DNA of 64,000 nucleotides from Xanthomonas hortorum pv. cynarae (GCF_002939985.1 NZ_MDFM01000010.1:62001-126000); one strand, 5' to 3'. Positions 35,750 through 45,601 are shown, counted from the first letter of the stretch. The notes: generated from the sequence alone by a model not told the origin. Made by a program: numbers and translations.

Positions 35750-36880
35750 GTGTCGTTGCCCGTCTCGCGCCGTTCGTTTCTCAGCCTCGCCAGCGTTGGC
35801 GTGGCGGTGTCCGCATTGGGACTGGCACCTGCGGCAGAGGCAGCCCGCAAGCGCGCAGCCGCAGCGGCAGCGGCAACGCCCAGCGTGGCGCCGGCCGCCG
35901 GTGCGGTGTATCTCAACCTCAACGAGCATCCGCTCGGGCCGGCGCCGGCCGCGCTGGATGCCGCGACGCGCTCGCTGGCGCGTTCGGGCCGCTACCTGTT
36001 CGAGATGGAGCAGGACCTGCGCAATCTGATGACCGGCGAGTTGCAACTGCCCAACGACCATCTCGCGTTGTTTCCCGGTTCCAGGGATGCATTGAATCGT
36101 GCCGGCAGCCTGTTCACCTCGGCGCGTGCCGGGCTGGTGGTGGCCGACCCGAGCTTCGATCCGATCGTCGACAGCGCCACCGCGCGCGGCGTGCCGGTGC
36201 GCAAGGTGCCGCTGCGGGCCGATGGCGCGCACGACGTCAAGGCGATGGCCAAGGCCGACCCAACCGCCGGCCTGATCTATCTATGCAACCCCGGCAACGC
36301 CACTGGCGCCATCACCCCGCGTGCCGACATCGAATGGCTGCTGGCAAACAAGCCGGCCAGCGCAGTGCTGGTAGTCGACGAAGCCTACATCCACTACAGC
36401 AACGAACCGTCGGTGGCCGATCTGGTGCGTCAGCGCCAGGACCTGATCGTGTTGCGCAGCTTCTCCAAGCTCTACGGCATGGCCGGCCTGCGCCTGGGCG
36501 CTGCGTTGGCGCCGCCGGGGCTGCAGACCAAGCTCGCCAGCTTGGGCAGCAACCCGTTGTCGGTCCCGGCAATGGCCGCCGGCATCGCCAGCCTGCGCGA
36601 CCCGCAACTGCTGCAGACCCGGCGCGCGGAAAATGCGCGCGTGCGCGACGACACCGTCGCCTGGCTCAAGACCAAGGGCTACACCTGCCTGCCCACGCAG
36701 GCCAACTGCTTCCTGCTCGACGTCAAGCGCGACGCCAGCGTGTTCGCCGATTCGATGCAGAAACAGGGCGTCATCGCCGGCCGCAGCTGGCCGATCTGGC
36801 CCAAGCGCGTGCGCATAAGCGTCGGCACCGAGGCAGAGATGCTGCGTTTTCGCGAGGCGTTTGCCAAGGCGAAGCGTTGA
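35750..36880 (+). CDS. Tat-exported HisC-like aminotransferase
   Basis: A 376-residue class I/II aminotransferase of the histidinol-phosphate aminotransferase group. Its first 30 residues are an export signal with a twin-arginine motif (VSRRSFLSLASVGVAVSALG) and an AEA cleavage site, which suggests a periplasmic PLP enzyme. The catalytic lysine is in SFSKLYGMAGLRLG near residue 243, with VVDEAYIHYS (the PLP-contacting Asp and Tyr) just before. The substrate is unknown. The GTG at 35750 is preceded by GGAG. It is divergent from ligA and sits between ligA and zipA. Confidence 0.85.
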   Translation: MSLPVSRRSFLSLASVGVAVSALGLAPAAEAARKRAAAAAAATPSVAPAAGAVYLNLNEHPLGPAPAALDAATRSLARSGRYLFEMEQDLRNLMTGELQLPNDHLALFPGSRDALNRAGSLFTSARAGLVVADPSFDPIVDSATARGVPVRKVPLRADGAHDVKAMAKADPTAGLIYLCNPGNATGAITPRADIEWLLANKPASAVLVVDEAYIHYSNEPSVADLVRQRQDLIVLRSFSKLYGMAGLRLGAALAPPGLQTKLASLGSNPLSVPAMAAGIASLRDPQLLQTRRAENARVRDDTVAWLKTKGYTCLPTQANCFLLDVKRDASVFADSMQKQGVIAGRSWPIWPKRVRISVGTEAEMLRFREAFAKAKR

Positions 36881-36902
36881 GCACTAAGCACTGAGTGGCA
36901 AT

Positions 36903-37063
36903 CCCTTCTCCCCTCGGGAGAAGGTGCCCCGAAGGGGCGGATGAGGGTGCGAGCGAAGCCTCGTGCAGTTGGAACCACACCAGGGCTTCGCGCCGTACCC
37001 TCACCCCAACCCCTCTCCCGCAGGAGAGGGGCTTTGATTCCCTCTCCTGCGGGAGAGGGAATC
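36903..37063 (+). repeat. Dispersed intergenic repeat, copy A
   Basis: Made of successive short hairpins: CCCTTCTCCC with GGGAGAAGG, GTGCCCCGAAGGGGC, then GGATGAGGGTGCG facing CGTACCCTCACCCC, then CCCCTCTCCC with its complement, and finally a GATTCCCTCTCC hairpin. The last hairpin (37036-37063) includes the TGA stop codon of zipA. The same order of parts occurs inverted at 43076-43204. Confidence 0.88.
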
Positions 37064-37793
37064 ACCAGCGCGGCGACTTGGTTAGCGGCGGCGCCTGATG
37101 CTGGCGATCGTAGGCGCGCAGCTCATCGCGGATATGCGCCACACGTTGACGGCCCAGCGCATTGCGGCTGTCGTCCAGCACCACGCCATCGAGTAGTTCG
37201 GCCATGCGCTGCACGGTCGGCAGCATTTTTTCCCAGGCATCCAGCGCAGTCATCGGCGCCGGCAGCGTGAGGAAAAATGCGATCGCCGGGGTCTGCATCT
37301 CGCGGATGTTGGCCATGTCGAAACTGCCGGGCTTGAGGATGCTGGCCATGCTGAAGATCGGCCCGCGCTCCGGGTGCCCTTCCACCAAGCGGTGGAAGAC
37401 ATTCATGTGGCCGAACACCAACCCGGTCTTCTCTGCAGCCACCACCACGTCTTCGCCACGCAGCACTTGGCCGGCCTTGGCTGCGACGAACAGCGAGACG
37501 ATCTTGTCGAAGTCCTGATTCGGACGCTTGCCGACATCGTTACCGCCGGCCGCATCGGCATCGTCCAGATTGAGTTCGCTCTGCTCGGCACCTTCAGTGC
37601 GCTCGAACGGGTCGCCCTCCACGCCCGGCTCGCCGGAAATCACCGGCTCGCGGCGTTCGCGCGGTTGCCCGTCGTCCTTGTCGACCCGGCGCCCTTGCGG
37701 CGATTTTTTCGGGCGACCAAACAGAAAGATGGCCGCGACCAGCAGCAGTCCAGCGATCAGGATCCCGATCCGGATCATGGCCATGTCGGACAT
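37062..37793 (-). CDS. zipA: Cell division protein ZipA
   Basis: Tethers FtsZ to the inner membrane at the division site. The 243 residues show an N-terminal membrane helix (about 7-25), a charged linker (about 26-95) and a C-terminal FtsZ-binding domain (about 95-235; GHMNVFHRL, FSMASILKPGSFDM, MLPTVQRMAELLDG). It follows smc on the same strand after 56 bases, a usual neighbour. ligA often comes next in relatives; here a divergent aminotransferase gene and a repeat lie between. The stop codon sits within the repeat hairpin. Confidence 0.9.
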   Translation of the reverse strand: MSDMAMIRIGILIAGLLLVAAIFLFGRPKKSPQGRRVDKDDGQPRERREPVISGEPGVEGDPFERTEGAEQSELNLDDADAAGGNDVGKRPNQDFDKIVSLFVAAKAGQVLRGEDVVVAAEKTGLVFGHMNVFHRLVEGHPERGPIFSMASILKPGSFDMANIREMQTPAIAFFLTLPAPMTALDAWEKMLPTVQRMAELLDGVVLDDSRNALGRQRVAHIRDELRAYDRQHQAPPLTKSPRW

Positions 37794-37849
37794 TCAGCGT
37801 GCCTCCGCATAAGAGTGACAGGTGTCGATATTCCAACAAGCATGGCACG

Positions 37850-40800
37850 TCATGCCGCACCCGCCAAACGTGCGGCTTCTTCCAGGTCAACGCTGACCAG
37901 ACGGCTGACGCCCGGCTCGCGCATGGTCACGCCGGAGAGCTGACGCGCGGCCTCCATCGTCGCCTTGTTGTGGCTGACGAACAGGAACTGCACTTTCTCG
38001 CTCATCTCCCGAACCATGTTGGCCAGGCGGCCGACATTGGCCTCGTCCAGCGGCGCGTCCACCTCGTCGAGCAGGCAGAACGGCGCGGGATTGAGCTGGA
38101 AGATCGCAAACACCAGCGCCACGGCGGTCATCGCCTTTTCGCCACCGGACAGCAGCGAGATGCTGGACACGCGCTTGCCCGGCGGGCGCGCCATGATGGT
38201 CACGCCGGTGTCGAGCAGGTCTTCGCCGGTGAGTTCCAGATAGGCATGCCCGCCGCCGAACAGCCGCGGATACAGTGCCTGCACGCCGGAATTGACGCGG
38301 TCGAAGGTGTCCTTGAAACGGCCGCGGGTCTCGCGGTCGATCTTGCGGATCGCTTCTTCCAGGGTTTCCAGCGCGGTGTTGAGATCGAGATTTTGCGCGT
38401 CGAGATATTCGGAGCGTTGCGCCGCTTCGCCGTATTCCTGGATCGCGGCCAGGTTGACCGGTTCCAGCCGCCGCATGCGCCCATCGATCTGACCGACCGC
38501 CGCCTCCCACTCGGCCAGATTGGCCGATTCGGGCAAGCCGTTGACAACATCTTCGAGCACGAAGCCGGCCTTCACCACCGCAGCCTCCAACTGTTCGGCG
38601 CTGAGCACCAGGGCTTGCTGATCGAGCTTGCGCTGCGAGATGCGCTCGCGCTGGCCCAGTGCCTGTTCGTCGCGCTGCTGACGGGTCTGTTCGTAGCTGC
38701 GCAGTTCGCCGTCAACACTCTCCAGCATGGTGCGCGCTTCGCTCAGTACGCGCTCGGTGCGCACACGCTCGCTCAAGGCGGCCTGATGCTCGTGCTCCAG
38801 CGTTTCCACCGGCGAATCGCCTTCGCTGAGCTGGGCGACCAGGTCTTCCAGGCGCGTATCGAGCTGGCCGCGCTGGCTGTCCATGCGCTCCAGTGTCTGG
38901 CTGAGCGAGGTGATTTGCGTGCGTTGCGATTCAAGCGTAAGCGCCAATGCGTGCATCGCATCGCGCACGCCACGTGCGGCATCGCGGGCCTGGTCGCGCG
39001 CATCGGTGAGCTGACGGCGTTCGTTTTCCAACGCCGCGCGGGTGCCCTGCAGATCGCCCATGAGGGTGACCGCGTCTTCGAGTTTGGCGCGCGCTTCGCG
39101 TGCCTGCTCACGGCTGGTATCCAGTGTTTCCAGCAGCTGCGACAATTCGCTTTCAATGCGTTCGATGCGCGTGCGTGCGGCATCGACCTTGCCTTGCTGA
39201 CTCTGCAGCTGACCGGCCAGTTCGGAGACGCTGCGGTGCGCCATGTACAACTGACGCTGTGCATCTTCGCGTTGCTGCTCGGCAGCCAGCAACTGCTCGC
39301 GGAAGCTGCCCAGGCGCTGCTCAAGGTCGGCTTCGCGCTCCTGCAAGGTTTCGATCTGCGCGCGTAATTCTTGAATCTCGCGCTCGCGCAACAAGGCGCC
39401 CTGCTTGGCGGCGCCGGAACGCGACACGCGCACCCAGCCCTCGCCCAGCCGCTCGCCATTGCGGGTGATGACCGAATCGCCCTCGGGCAGGCTGCGCTGC
39501 AGCGTGCGTGCAGCATCCAGATCCTCGGCCGCGTGCAGGCGCGCGAGCAGGCGACGGATTGCGATCGGCCCCTGCACCTTGGCCGCCAGCGAGGTCGGTG
39601 CGAAGTTGGCGTTGTCGCTGGCACTGGACACCAGCGCGATGCGGCCGTCACCCAACTCGCCCAGCGCATCGACCAGTTGCTCCGGCGCATCCACCAGCAC
39701 GCCTTCGATCAACTGCCCCAGTGCACCTTCGACCGCATTTTCCCAGCCGCCTTCGACCGTGATGCGCTCGCCGACGCGCGCCGCCGAATCCAGACCGCGC
39801 GACTTCAGCCACGCCACCGCCGCGCCCTGCTCCTGGCCGAGCGCGGCCTGCTGCAAGGTTTCCAGCGACGACAGCCGACCACGTGCGGCCTGCGCCTGCT
39901 TGCGCACCTCGGCCAGTTCGCCCTGGCTTGCCCGTTGCTGTTCCTGCAGCCCGCCGAGCGCGTGCTTGCGCGCTTCGACCTGCTCGGTCAACCCGTCCAG
40001 CGAGGTCTTCTGGGTTTCGTGGCGTAGCTCGATCTGCTCGAACGCTTCGGCCAGCGCATCCAGATCCAGCCCGGCGCGCTCGTTGACCAGTGCTTCGCGG
40101 CGGCGGTCGGCTTCCAGCGACTGGCGATCGAGATAATCGACACGCGTGCGCTCCACTTCGCCGGCACGCGAGGCTTCGCCGGTGTCGCGGTTGTGGGTTT
40201 CCCAGCGCTGCTGCCAGTCGGCCAGGCGCGCTTCGGCTTCGCGTAGCGATTCCTGACGGAATTCGTGGTCTTCGCGCAGCTGTTCCAGCTGCGGTTCGGC
40301 CGCGGCCACCGCCTCGCGCAGCACCGCCAATCTGGCCGAGTCGCCGCTGATATGCTGGGTCAGTTCCTGCAGCTGGCTCTGCGCCTCATCGCGCGCCTTG
40401 TGCAGGCGGTGCGAGAGTTCGCGCTGATGCTGGATCTGCTGCTCGATGCGCGCCAACGCACCACCGACCTGATAGACATCGGCCTGCGCCTTGGCCACCG
40501 CTTCGGCGGCTTCCTCGCGACGCACACGGCCGGTTTCGATGCGCGCTTCGGCATCGCGCTGTTCGGCGATCAACTGCTGCAGGCGGGTCTCTTCCTGATT
40601 CAATTTTTCGCGCAGGCCCTGCAGCCGGCCATCCAGGCCGCGGTATTCCAGCGCCTTCCATTCGGCGTCCTTGATCCGGCGCTCTTCCTGCAAGGCCTGA
40701 TACTGCTCGGCCTGGCGCGCCTGGCGCTGCAGATGCGCCAGCTGCTTGGTGATTTCTTCGCGCAGATCGCCCAGGCGATCGAGATTTTCGCGAGTGTGGC

Positions 40801-41353
40801 GAATGCGTGTTTCGGTTTCCTTGCGGCGTTCCTTGTACTTGGAAATGCCGGCGGCCTCTTCCAGATACACGCGCAGGTCTTCCGGGCGCGCCTCGATGAT
40901 CTGGCTGATCATGCCCTGCTCGATGATCGAGTAGCTGCGCGGGCCCAGACCGGTGCCCAGGAACAGGTCGGTGATGTCGCGGCGTCGGCACTTGGTGCCG
41001 TTGAGGTAATACGCACTGGTGCCGTCGCGGCTGACCAGTCGCTTGACCGAGATCTCGTTGAACGAGGCGAACTCGCCGGTGATGGTGTGATCGGAGTTGT
41101 CGAAGATCAGCTCCACCGTCGCCTGCGACACCGGCTTGCGCGCCGAGGAACCGGAGAAGATCACGTCGGTCAGCGAGTCGCCGCGCAGGCGGCTGGCCGA
41201 GCTTTCGCCCATCACCCAGCGCACCGCATCGATGATGTTGGACTTGCCGCAACCATTGGGGCCGACGATGCCGGTCATGTTGGTGGGCAGATGCAACGTG
41301 GTCGGGTCGACGAACGACTTGAAACCGGACAGCTTGATCGTGGACAGGCGCAT
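37850..41353 (-). CDS. smc: Chromosome segregation protein SMC
   Basis: The core ATPase of the SMC-ScpAB condensin, which organises newly replicated DNA. The 1,167 residues have the Walker A loop GPNGCGKSN at 31-39, two long coiled-coil arms rich in Glu, Gln and Arg, a hinge near residues 510-650, and the C-terminal half of the ATPase with LSGGEKAMTAVALVFA and the Walker B CLLDEVDAPLDEANV. The start is the Met at 41353 (MRLSTIKLSGFKSF). No scpA or scpB is in the window. zipA follows. Confidence 0.96.
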   Translation of the reverse strand: MRLSTIKLSGFKSFVDPTTLHLPTNMTGIVGPNGCGKSNIIDAVRWVMGESSASRLRGDSLTDVIFSGSSARKPVSQATVELIFDNSDHTITGEFASFNEISVKRLVSRDGTSAYYLNGTKCRRRDITDLFLGTGLGPRSYSIIEQGMISQIIEARPEDLRVYLEEAAGISKYKERRKETETRIRHTRENLDRLGDLREEITKQLAHLQRQARQAEQYQALQEERRIKDAEWKALEYRGLDGRLQGLREKLNQEETRLQQLIAEQRDAEARIETGRVRREEAAEAVAKAQADVYQVGGALARIEQQIQHQRELSHRLHKARDEAQSQLQELTQHISGDSARLAVLREAVAAAEPQLEQLREDHEFRQESLREAEARLADWQQRWETHNRDTGEASRAGEVERTRVDYLDRQSLEADRRREALVNERAGLDLDALAEAFEQIELRHETQKTSLDGLTEQVEARKHALGGLQEQQRASQGELAEVRKQAQAARGRLSSLETLQQAALGQEQGAAVAWLKSRGLDSAARVGERITVEGGWENAVEGALGQLIEGVLVDAPEQLVDALGELGDGRIALVSSASDNANFAPTSLAAKVQGPIAIRRLLARLHAAEDLDAARTLQRSLPEGDSVITRNGERLGEGWVRVSRSGAAKQGALLREREIQELRAQIETLQEREADLEQRLGSFREQLLAAEQQREDAQRQLYMAHRSVSELAGQLQSQQGKVDAARTRIERIESELSQLLETLDTSREQAREARAKLEDAVTLMGDLQGTRAALENERRQLTDARDQARDAARGVRDAMHALALTLESQRTQITSLSQTLERMDSQRGQLDTRLEDLVAQLSEGDSPVETLEHEHQAALSERVRTERVLSEARTMLESVDGELRSYEQTRQQRDEQALGQRERISQRKLDQQALVLSAEQLEAAVVKAGFVLEDVVNGLPESANLAEWEAAVGQIDGRMRRLEPVNLAAIQEYGEAAQRSEYLDAQNLDLNTALETLEEAIRKIDRETRGRFKDTFDRVNSGVQALYPRLFGGGHAYLELTGEDLLDTGVTIMARPPGKRVSSISLLSGGEKAMTAVALVFAIFQLNPAPFCLLDEVDAPLDEANVGRLANMVREMSEKVQFLFVSHNKATMEAARQLSGVTMREPGVSRLVSVDLEEAARLAGAA

Positions 41354-41514
41354 GGGACTGGAGGTTCCGGGCACCGCGCGGACGAAGCCGGCAGGCGCTT
41401 TTTCCTGTGAAGCCAGTCCCTAAACCCTTGATCCACAAGATCAGCAGGCCGTGGAACCGGCAATGGAGCATGAGTATAACGGGCCGGCCATCGCTGGCGG
41501 CGGCGCCATAAAGA

Positions 41515-41542
41515 CGAAGGGCGCCTAACAAGGCGCCCTTCG
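41515..41542 (-). terminator. Terminator after rplI
   Basis: A perfect 12-base stem (CGAAGGGCGCCT and its complement) with a 4-base loop, 20 bases after the rplI stop codon. On the minus strand it is followed by TCTTTATG, a short U run. Confidence 0.82.
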
Positions 41543-41562
41543 GATACAGCGTGCGGCGTGGA

Positions 41563-42012
41563 TCAGGCGTCGGATTCGACGATGACCTTGACCGAGGTTT
41601 CCACATCGGCGTGCAGGTGCAGCACAACGTCGTACTCGCCGACATTGCGGAATGCGCCTTCGCCCAGGATCACTTCGCTCTTTTCCAGCGGCAGGCCGGC
41701 GGCGGTGAACGCCTCGGCGATGTCGCGCGGGCCGACCGAACCGTACAGCTTGCCTTCGGTGGACGCATGCGCACCGATGGTGACGCTGGCGCCTTCGAAC
41801 TTAGTGGCGCGGCTCTGTGCATCGGCCAGAATGCTGTTGGCCTTGGCTTCGTAATCGGCACGCTTGGTTTCGAACGCTTCCACGTTCGCAGCGGTGGCCG
41901 GCACGGCCTTACCCTGCGGCACGAGGAAATTGCGGCCGTAACCCGGCTTGACGCTGACCTTGTCGCCCAGGTTGCCCAGGTTGGTCACTTTCTGCAGAAG
42001 AATCAGATCCAT
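41563..42012 (-). CDS. rplI: 50S ribosomal protein L9
   Basis: The large-subunit protein that extends from the base of the L1 stalk. The 149 residues begin [19 protein letters not shown] and contain the family signature [13 protein letters not shown] at about 24-36, a long helix and a C-terminal domain. CGGAG precedes the ATG. It is the last gene of rpsF-rpsR-rplI, but 187 bases, including a heptamer array, separate it from rpsR. Confidence 0.97.
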   Translation of the reverse strand: MDLILLQKVTNLGNLGDKVSVKPGYGRNFLVPQGKAVPATAANVEAFETKRADYEAKANSILADAQSRATKFEGASVTIGAHASTEGKLYGSVGPRDIAEAFTAAGLPLEKSEVILGEGAFRNVGEYDVVLHLHADVETSVKVIVESDA

Positions 42013-42077
42013 GGTGGTGCTCCGTTATTCGTTAGCGCCGGCACTTGGCTGGCGCAACGGGTGCTGTCCGAAAAGAC

Positions 42078-42114
42078 GGGGATTCGGGAATCGGGATTTG
42101 GGAATCGCAAGAGC
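42078..42114. repeat. Degenerate GGGATTC heptamer array in the rpsR-rplI gap
   Basis: Four to five units alternating between GGGATTC and GGGAATC, ending in CGCAAGAGC. It lies inside a ribosomal protein operon, which is an unexpected place for a repeat. Confidence 0.85.
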
Positions 42115-42199
42115 ACGATCAACACCGCATCTCGAATGACCGGCCTCTATATTCTAATAACCCGCACATGGATGTGCGGGCTCTTCCGAGGGACTCGGA

Positions 42200-42430
42200 T
42201 TAGACGTCGTGATTGTCCGTGTACGGAATCAGCGCCAGGAAACGCGAGCGCTTGACGGCCGTCGCCAGCTGACGCTGGTACTTGGACTTGGTACCGGTCA
42301 CGCGGCTCGGCACGATCTTGCCGTTCTCGGTGAGGTACTGACGCAGGGTGTTGAGATCCTTGTAATCGATCTCTTTCACGCCTTCGGCGGTGAACTTGCA
42401 GAACTTGCGACGACGGAAGAACTTGGACAT
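42200..42430 (-). CDS. rpsR: 30S ribosomal protein S18
   Basis: A small-subunit protein that pairs with S6 on the platform of the 30S. The 76 residues have the basic start [12 protein letters not shown] and the family core [32 protein letters not shown] precedes the ATG. It lies 11 bases after rpsF. Confidence 0.97.
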   Translation of the reverse strand: MSKFFRRRKFCKFTAEGVKEIDYKDLNTLRQYLTENGKIVPSRVTGTKSKYQRQLATAVKRSRFLALIPYTDNHDV

Positions 42431-42441
42431 GACAGCGCTCC

Positions 42442-42876
42442 TTAAGCGGCTTCGGCGTTGTCGCCGTCGGTATCGGTGGCGGCAGGTGCAGCATCGCCCT
42501 CATCGTCATCACGACGACGACGCTCGCTACGCTCGGGCTTGTCGCCCTTCTCGTCCTTGCTCTTCATGATCAGCGACTGCTCGGTGTCCGGGCCATCGCG
42601 CTTGACGACCAGGTGACGCAGCACCGCATCGTTGAAGCGGAAGCTTTCCACCAGCTCGCTCAGCACGGCCTGGTCGACTTCGATGTTGAGCAGCACGTAG
42701 TGCGCCTTCACCAGGTTCTGGATCGGGTAGGCCAGCTGACGACGGCCCCAGTCTTCCAGACGGTGGATGGTGCCGTTACCGCCCTCGATCAGCGACTTGT
42801 AGCGCTCGATCATGGCCGGGACCTGCTCGCTCTGATCCGGATGGACCAGGAACACGACTTCGTAATGACGACTCAT
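42442..42876 (-). CDS. rpsF: 30S ribosomal protein S6
   Basis: Binds S18 and 16S rRNA in the small subunit. The 144 residues start [20 protein letters not shown] and include [20 protein letters not shown]. After about residue 100 there is a charged tail of Lys, Glu, Asp and Arg that ends in an Ala/Asp-rich stretch, longer than in E. coli. The ATG at 42876 has AAAGG upstream; an in-frame extension to 42954 is not supported. Confidence 0.96.
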   Translation of the reverse strand: MSRHYEVVFLVHPDQSEQVPAMIERYKSLIEGGNGTIHRLEDWGRRQLAYPIQNLVKAHYVLLNIEVDQAVLSELVESFRFNDAVLRHLVVKRDGPDTEQSLIMKSKDEKGDKPERSERRRRDDDEGDAAPAATDTDGDNAEAA

Positions 42877-43237
42877 GTTGTTATTACCTTTCGGATGTGG
42901 CCACGTGGGCCGGACAGCTCCCCGGTGAACCGCGCAAGGCGGCCGGTGGAGCAAGGGCTCCTGCCCGGAACCGGGTAGGAAGCAGGAAAGTATCGCAGTT
43001 CAGGCGCTTAGCCGCAACCGGCTGTGCCGGCGACCAGGCATTACGAATGTGATGTCTGCGCAGTGACTGCTTAAGCCCCTCTCCCGCCGGGAGAGGGGTT
43101 GGGGTGAGGGTACGGGGCAAAGCCACTCATGTCGTTCAGCCACGCGAGGCTTCGCCCGTACCCTCATCCGCCCCTTTGGGGCACCTTCTCCCGGTGGGAG
43201 AAGGAAACACTCCGGCGCCGCTTGGCTCAGGTCGCGC
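42877..43237. other. Intergenic region between the IscA-type gene and rpsF
   Basis: About 361 bases. The right part is dispersed repeat copy B (43076-43204). The left part (42877-43075) should carry the promoter of the ribosomal protein operon. I cannot identify its boxes with confidence. Confidence 0.6.
43076..43204 (-). repeat. Dispersed intergenic repeat, copy B
   Basis: The same hairpin modules as copy A at 36903 but in the opposite direction and shorter: CCCCTCTCCC with its complement, GGGTGAGGGTACGG facing CGTACCCTCATCC, GCCCCTTTGGGGC, then CCTTCTCCCGGTGGGAGAAGG at 43184-43204. It lies between two co-oriented genes. Confidence 0.88.
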
Positions 43238-43576
43238 TCAGCGGTGCTCGGCTGCCGTCGTGAAGCTCTCGCCGCAGCCGCACTCGGCGGTGGCATTGGG
43301 ATTGCTGAAGGTGAACGTCTCGCTCAGGCCGTGCTTGCCGAAGTCGATGCAGGTGCCATCCACCAGCGGCAGGCTGGTCGGGTCCACGAAAATGCGCACC
43401 CCGTCCTGCTCGAACACCGCATCGTCATCGCGCTGGTCGCGCGCCAGGTCGGTGATATGGCCCCAGCCCGAGCAACCGGTCTTGGTCACGCCGAAGCGCA
43501 ACCCCAGCGTCCCCGGGGTCTGCTGCACGAAACGCTGCACGCGCTCCAGCGCGGCGGGGGTGAGGCTGATGGCCAT
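43238..43576 (-). CDS. IscA/HesB-type iron-sulfur assembly protein
   Basis: An A-type carrier that passes iron-sulfur clusters to apoproteins. The 112 residues keep the cluster-binding cysteines Cys35 (KTGCSGWGH), Cys99 and Cys101 (AECGCGESF). IscA, SufA and ErpA share these; I cannot decide between them, and no isc or suf neighbours are present, so it is a stand-alone copy. It is divergent from asnS. Confidence 0.9.
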   Translation of the reverse strand: MAISLTPAALERVQRFVQQTPGTLGLRFGVTKTGCSGWGHITDLARDQRDDDAVFEQDGVRIFVDPTSLPLVDGTCIDFGKHGLSETFTFSNPNATAECGCGESFTTAAEHR

Positions 43577-43783
43577 GGAGGCGCTCCGAAAAACAATGGT
43601 GGCAAGTATAGCGAGGCCGCAACAAACGAGGCGGCGTCCTCAGCTGCGGCACCTCCCTCAGATGGGGACGCAGCAAGCCTGCAACAAGCACCTCGACCCA
43701 CAAGCGGTTCAGATGCTCGCGCCAGCGCGCCCGCAGCCAGTAAACTCGCAGACCATTCAAAGTCGCTACGGCGAGGACAAGTC

Positions 43784-45178
43784 ATGACGGTGGTCAGCGT
43801 TGAACATGCGCTTGCGGGGAAACTCCCCGAAGGCGGCGAAGTCACGGTACGGGGGTGGGTGCGCACGCTGCGCGGATCTGCCGGACTGGCCTTCATCAAC
43901 GTGACCGATGGCTCGTGCTTCGCTCCGATCCAGGTAGTGGCCAACGACACGTTGCCCAATTTCGACGAGGTCAAGCGTCTGACCAGTGGCTGCTCGCTGA
44001 TCGCCAAGGGCGTGCTGGTCAAGTCGCAGGGCAAGGGCCAGTCGTTCGAGATCCAGGCCAGCGGCGTCGAGATCGTCGGTTGGGTCGAGGACCCGCTGAC
44101 CTACCCGATCCAGCCCAAGCCGATGTCGCCGGAGTTCCTGCGCGAAGTGGCGCATCTGCGCCCGCGCACCAATCTGTTCGGTGCGGTCACGCGTATCCGC
44201 AACTGTCTGGCGCAGGCGGTGCACCGCTTCTTCCATCAGAACGGCTTCAACTGGATCAGCACCCCGATCGTGACCACGTCCGACGCCGAAGGTGCCGGGC
44301 AGATGTTCCGCGTCTCGACCCTGGACATGGCCAACCTGCCGCGCAACGAGAAGGGCGAGGTCGATTTCAGCCGCGACTTCTTCGGCAAGGAAACCTTCCT
44401 CACCGTGTCCGGCCAGCTCAACGTGGAGGCGTATTGCCTGGCGCTGAGCAAGGTCTACACCTTCGGCCCGACCTTCCGCGCCGAAAACAGCCATACCACG
44501 CGCCATCTGGCCGAGTTCTGGATGATCGAGCCGGAAATCGCCTTCGCCGATCTGGCCGAAGACGCGCGCCTGGCCGAGCAATTCCTCAAGTACCTGTTCC
44601 GCGCGGTGCTGGACGAGCGCGGCGACGATCTGGCCTTCCTGGCCGAGCGCGTAGAAAAGAACGCAATCAGCAAGCTGGAAGCCTTCATCAATGCCCCGTT
44701 CGAGCAGATCGATTACACCGAAGCGGTGAAGCTGCTGCAGAACTCCGGCAAGAAGTTCGACTTCCCGGTCGAATGGGGCCTGGACCTGCAGACCGAACAC
44801 GAACGCTGGCTGACCGAAGAACATATCGGCCGTCCGGTGGTGGTGACCAACTATCCAGAGCACATCAAGGCCTTCTACATGCGCCTGAACGACGACGGCA
44901 AGACCGTTGCGGCGATGGACGTGCTGGCACCGGGCATTGGCGAGATCATCGGCGGCAGCCAGCGCGAAGAGCGCCTGGATGTACTGGATGCACGCATGGC
45001 GCAATTCGGCCTGGATAAGGAGCACTACAGCTGGTACCGCGATTTCCGTCGCTATGGCTCGGTGCCGCATGCCGGCTTCGGCCTGGGGTTCGAGCGGCTG
45101 GTGGTGTATGTGTGCGGGCTGAGCAATATCCGCGATGCCATCCCCTACCCGCGCGCGCCGGGCAGCGCCGAGTTCTGA
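43784..45178 (+). CDS. asnS: Asparaginyl-tRNA synthetase
   Basis: Charges tRNA-Asn with asparagine. The 464 residues contain an N-terminal OB fold (about 18-105; [19 protein letters not shown]) and a class II core: [17 protein letters not shown], motif 2 [25 protein letters not shown], and motif 3 [13 protein letters not shown]. The local segment [20 protein letters not shown], with an insertion before [14 protein letters not shown], is typical of AsnRS and not AspRS. GAGGA precedes the ATG at 43784; the frame is open back to 43244 but would cross the divergent IscA-type gene. Confidence 0.96.
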   Translation: MTVVSVEHALAGKLPEGGEVTVRGWVRTLRGSAGLAFINVTDGSCFAPIQVVANDTLPNFDEVKRLTSGCSLIAKGVLVKSQGKGQSFEIQASGVEIVGWVEDPLTYPIQPKPMSPEFLREVAHLRPRTNLFGAVTRIRNCLAQAVHRFFHQNGFNWISTPIVTTSDAEGAGQMFRVSTLDMANLPRNEKGEVDFSRDFFGKETFLTVSGQLNVEAYCLALSKVYTFGPTFRAENSHTTRHLAEFWMIEPEIAFADLAEDARLAEQFLKYLFRAVLDERGDDLAFLAERVEKNAISKLEAFINAPFEQIDYTEAVKLLQNSGKKFDFPVEWGLDLQTEHERWLTEEHIGRPVVVTNYPEHIKAFYMRLNDDGKTVAAMDVLAPGIGEIIGGSQREERLDVLDARMAQFGLDKEHYSWYRDFRRYGSVPHAGFGLGFERLVVYVCGLSNIRDAIPYPRAPGSAEF

Positions 45179-45295
45179 TGTGACCACTGCTGCGTCCCTG
45201 GCGATCAGGCACCGTCCACCAGGGACGCAGACGTGCGTGGCCCACCTCACTGCACGTATCAGCCGCTTCGACGCCCCGCCCCAGGAGCACTCCAC

Positions 45296-45601
45296 ATGAC
45301 GCTGTTCTTCGCACTGTGTTTTGTCGGTGTCGCAGTGGCCGGGCTCACCGCGTTGCTGATCTTCTGGCCGCTGACGCTGGTGCATATGCGCGACCGTCAC
45401 CCGGAGGCATTGGCCAGCTTCGGCGACCCGGCCTTCATCAGTCCCACCGCGCTGCGCTGGTTGCTGACGCGGCGCTACCGCAGCCACCGCGACAGCGCGC
45501 TGTCCGGTCTGGCCACTCCCGCCTGGCTGTCGCTGCTCACCATCTTTTTCGGCCTGGGCATGGCGGCCCTGCTCGGCCTGCTTTCCAAGGTAATGCAATG
45601 A
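45296..45601 (+). CDS. Small membrane protein, unknown function
   Basis: A 101-residue protein with two membrane helices (about 3-27 and about 75-97) joined by a basic cytoplasmic or periplasmic loop containing FISPTALRWLLTRRYRSHRD. I do not recognise it. AGGAG lies eight bases before the ATG. Its stop codon overlaps the start of the next gene (ATGA), so the two are coupled. Confidence 0.8.
   Translation: MTLFFALCFVGVAVAGLTALLIFWPLTLVHMRDRHPEALASFGDPAFISPTALRWLLTRRYRSHRDSALSGLATPAWLSLLTIFFGLGMAALLGLLSKVMQ

Noticed and set aside
37799-39367. Long open frames opposite smc (522 codons here, and 381 codons at 40265-41410)
   Set aside because: Reverse shadows of the Glu/Gln/Leu-rich coiled coil of SMC. 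No start site or domain supports them.
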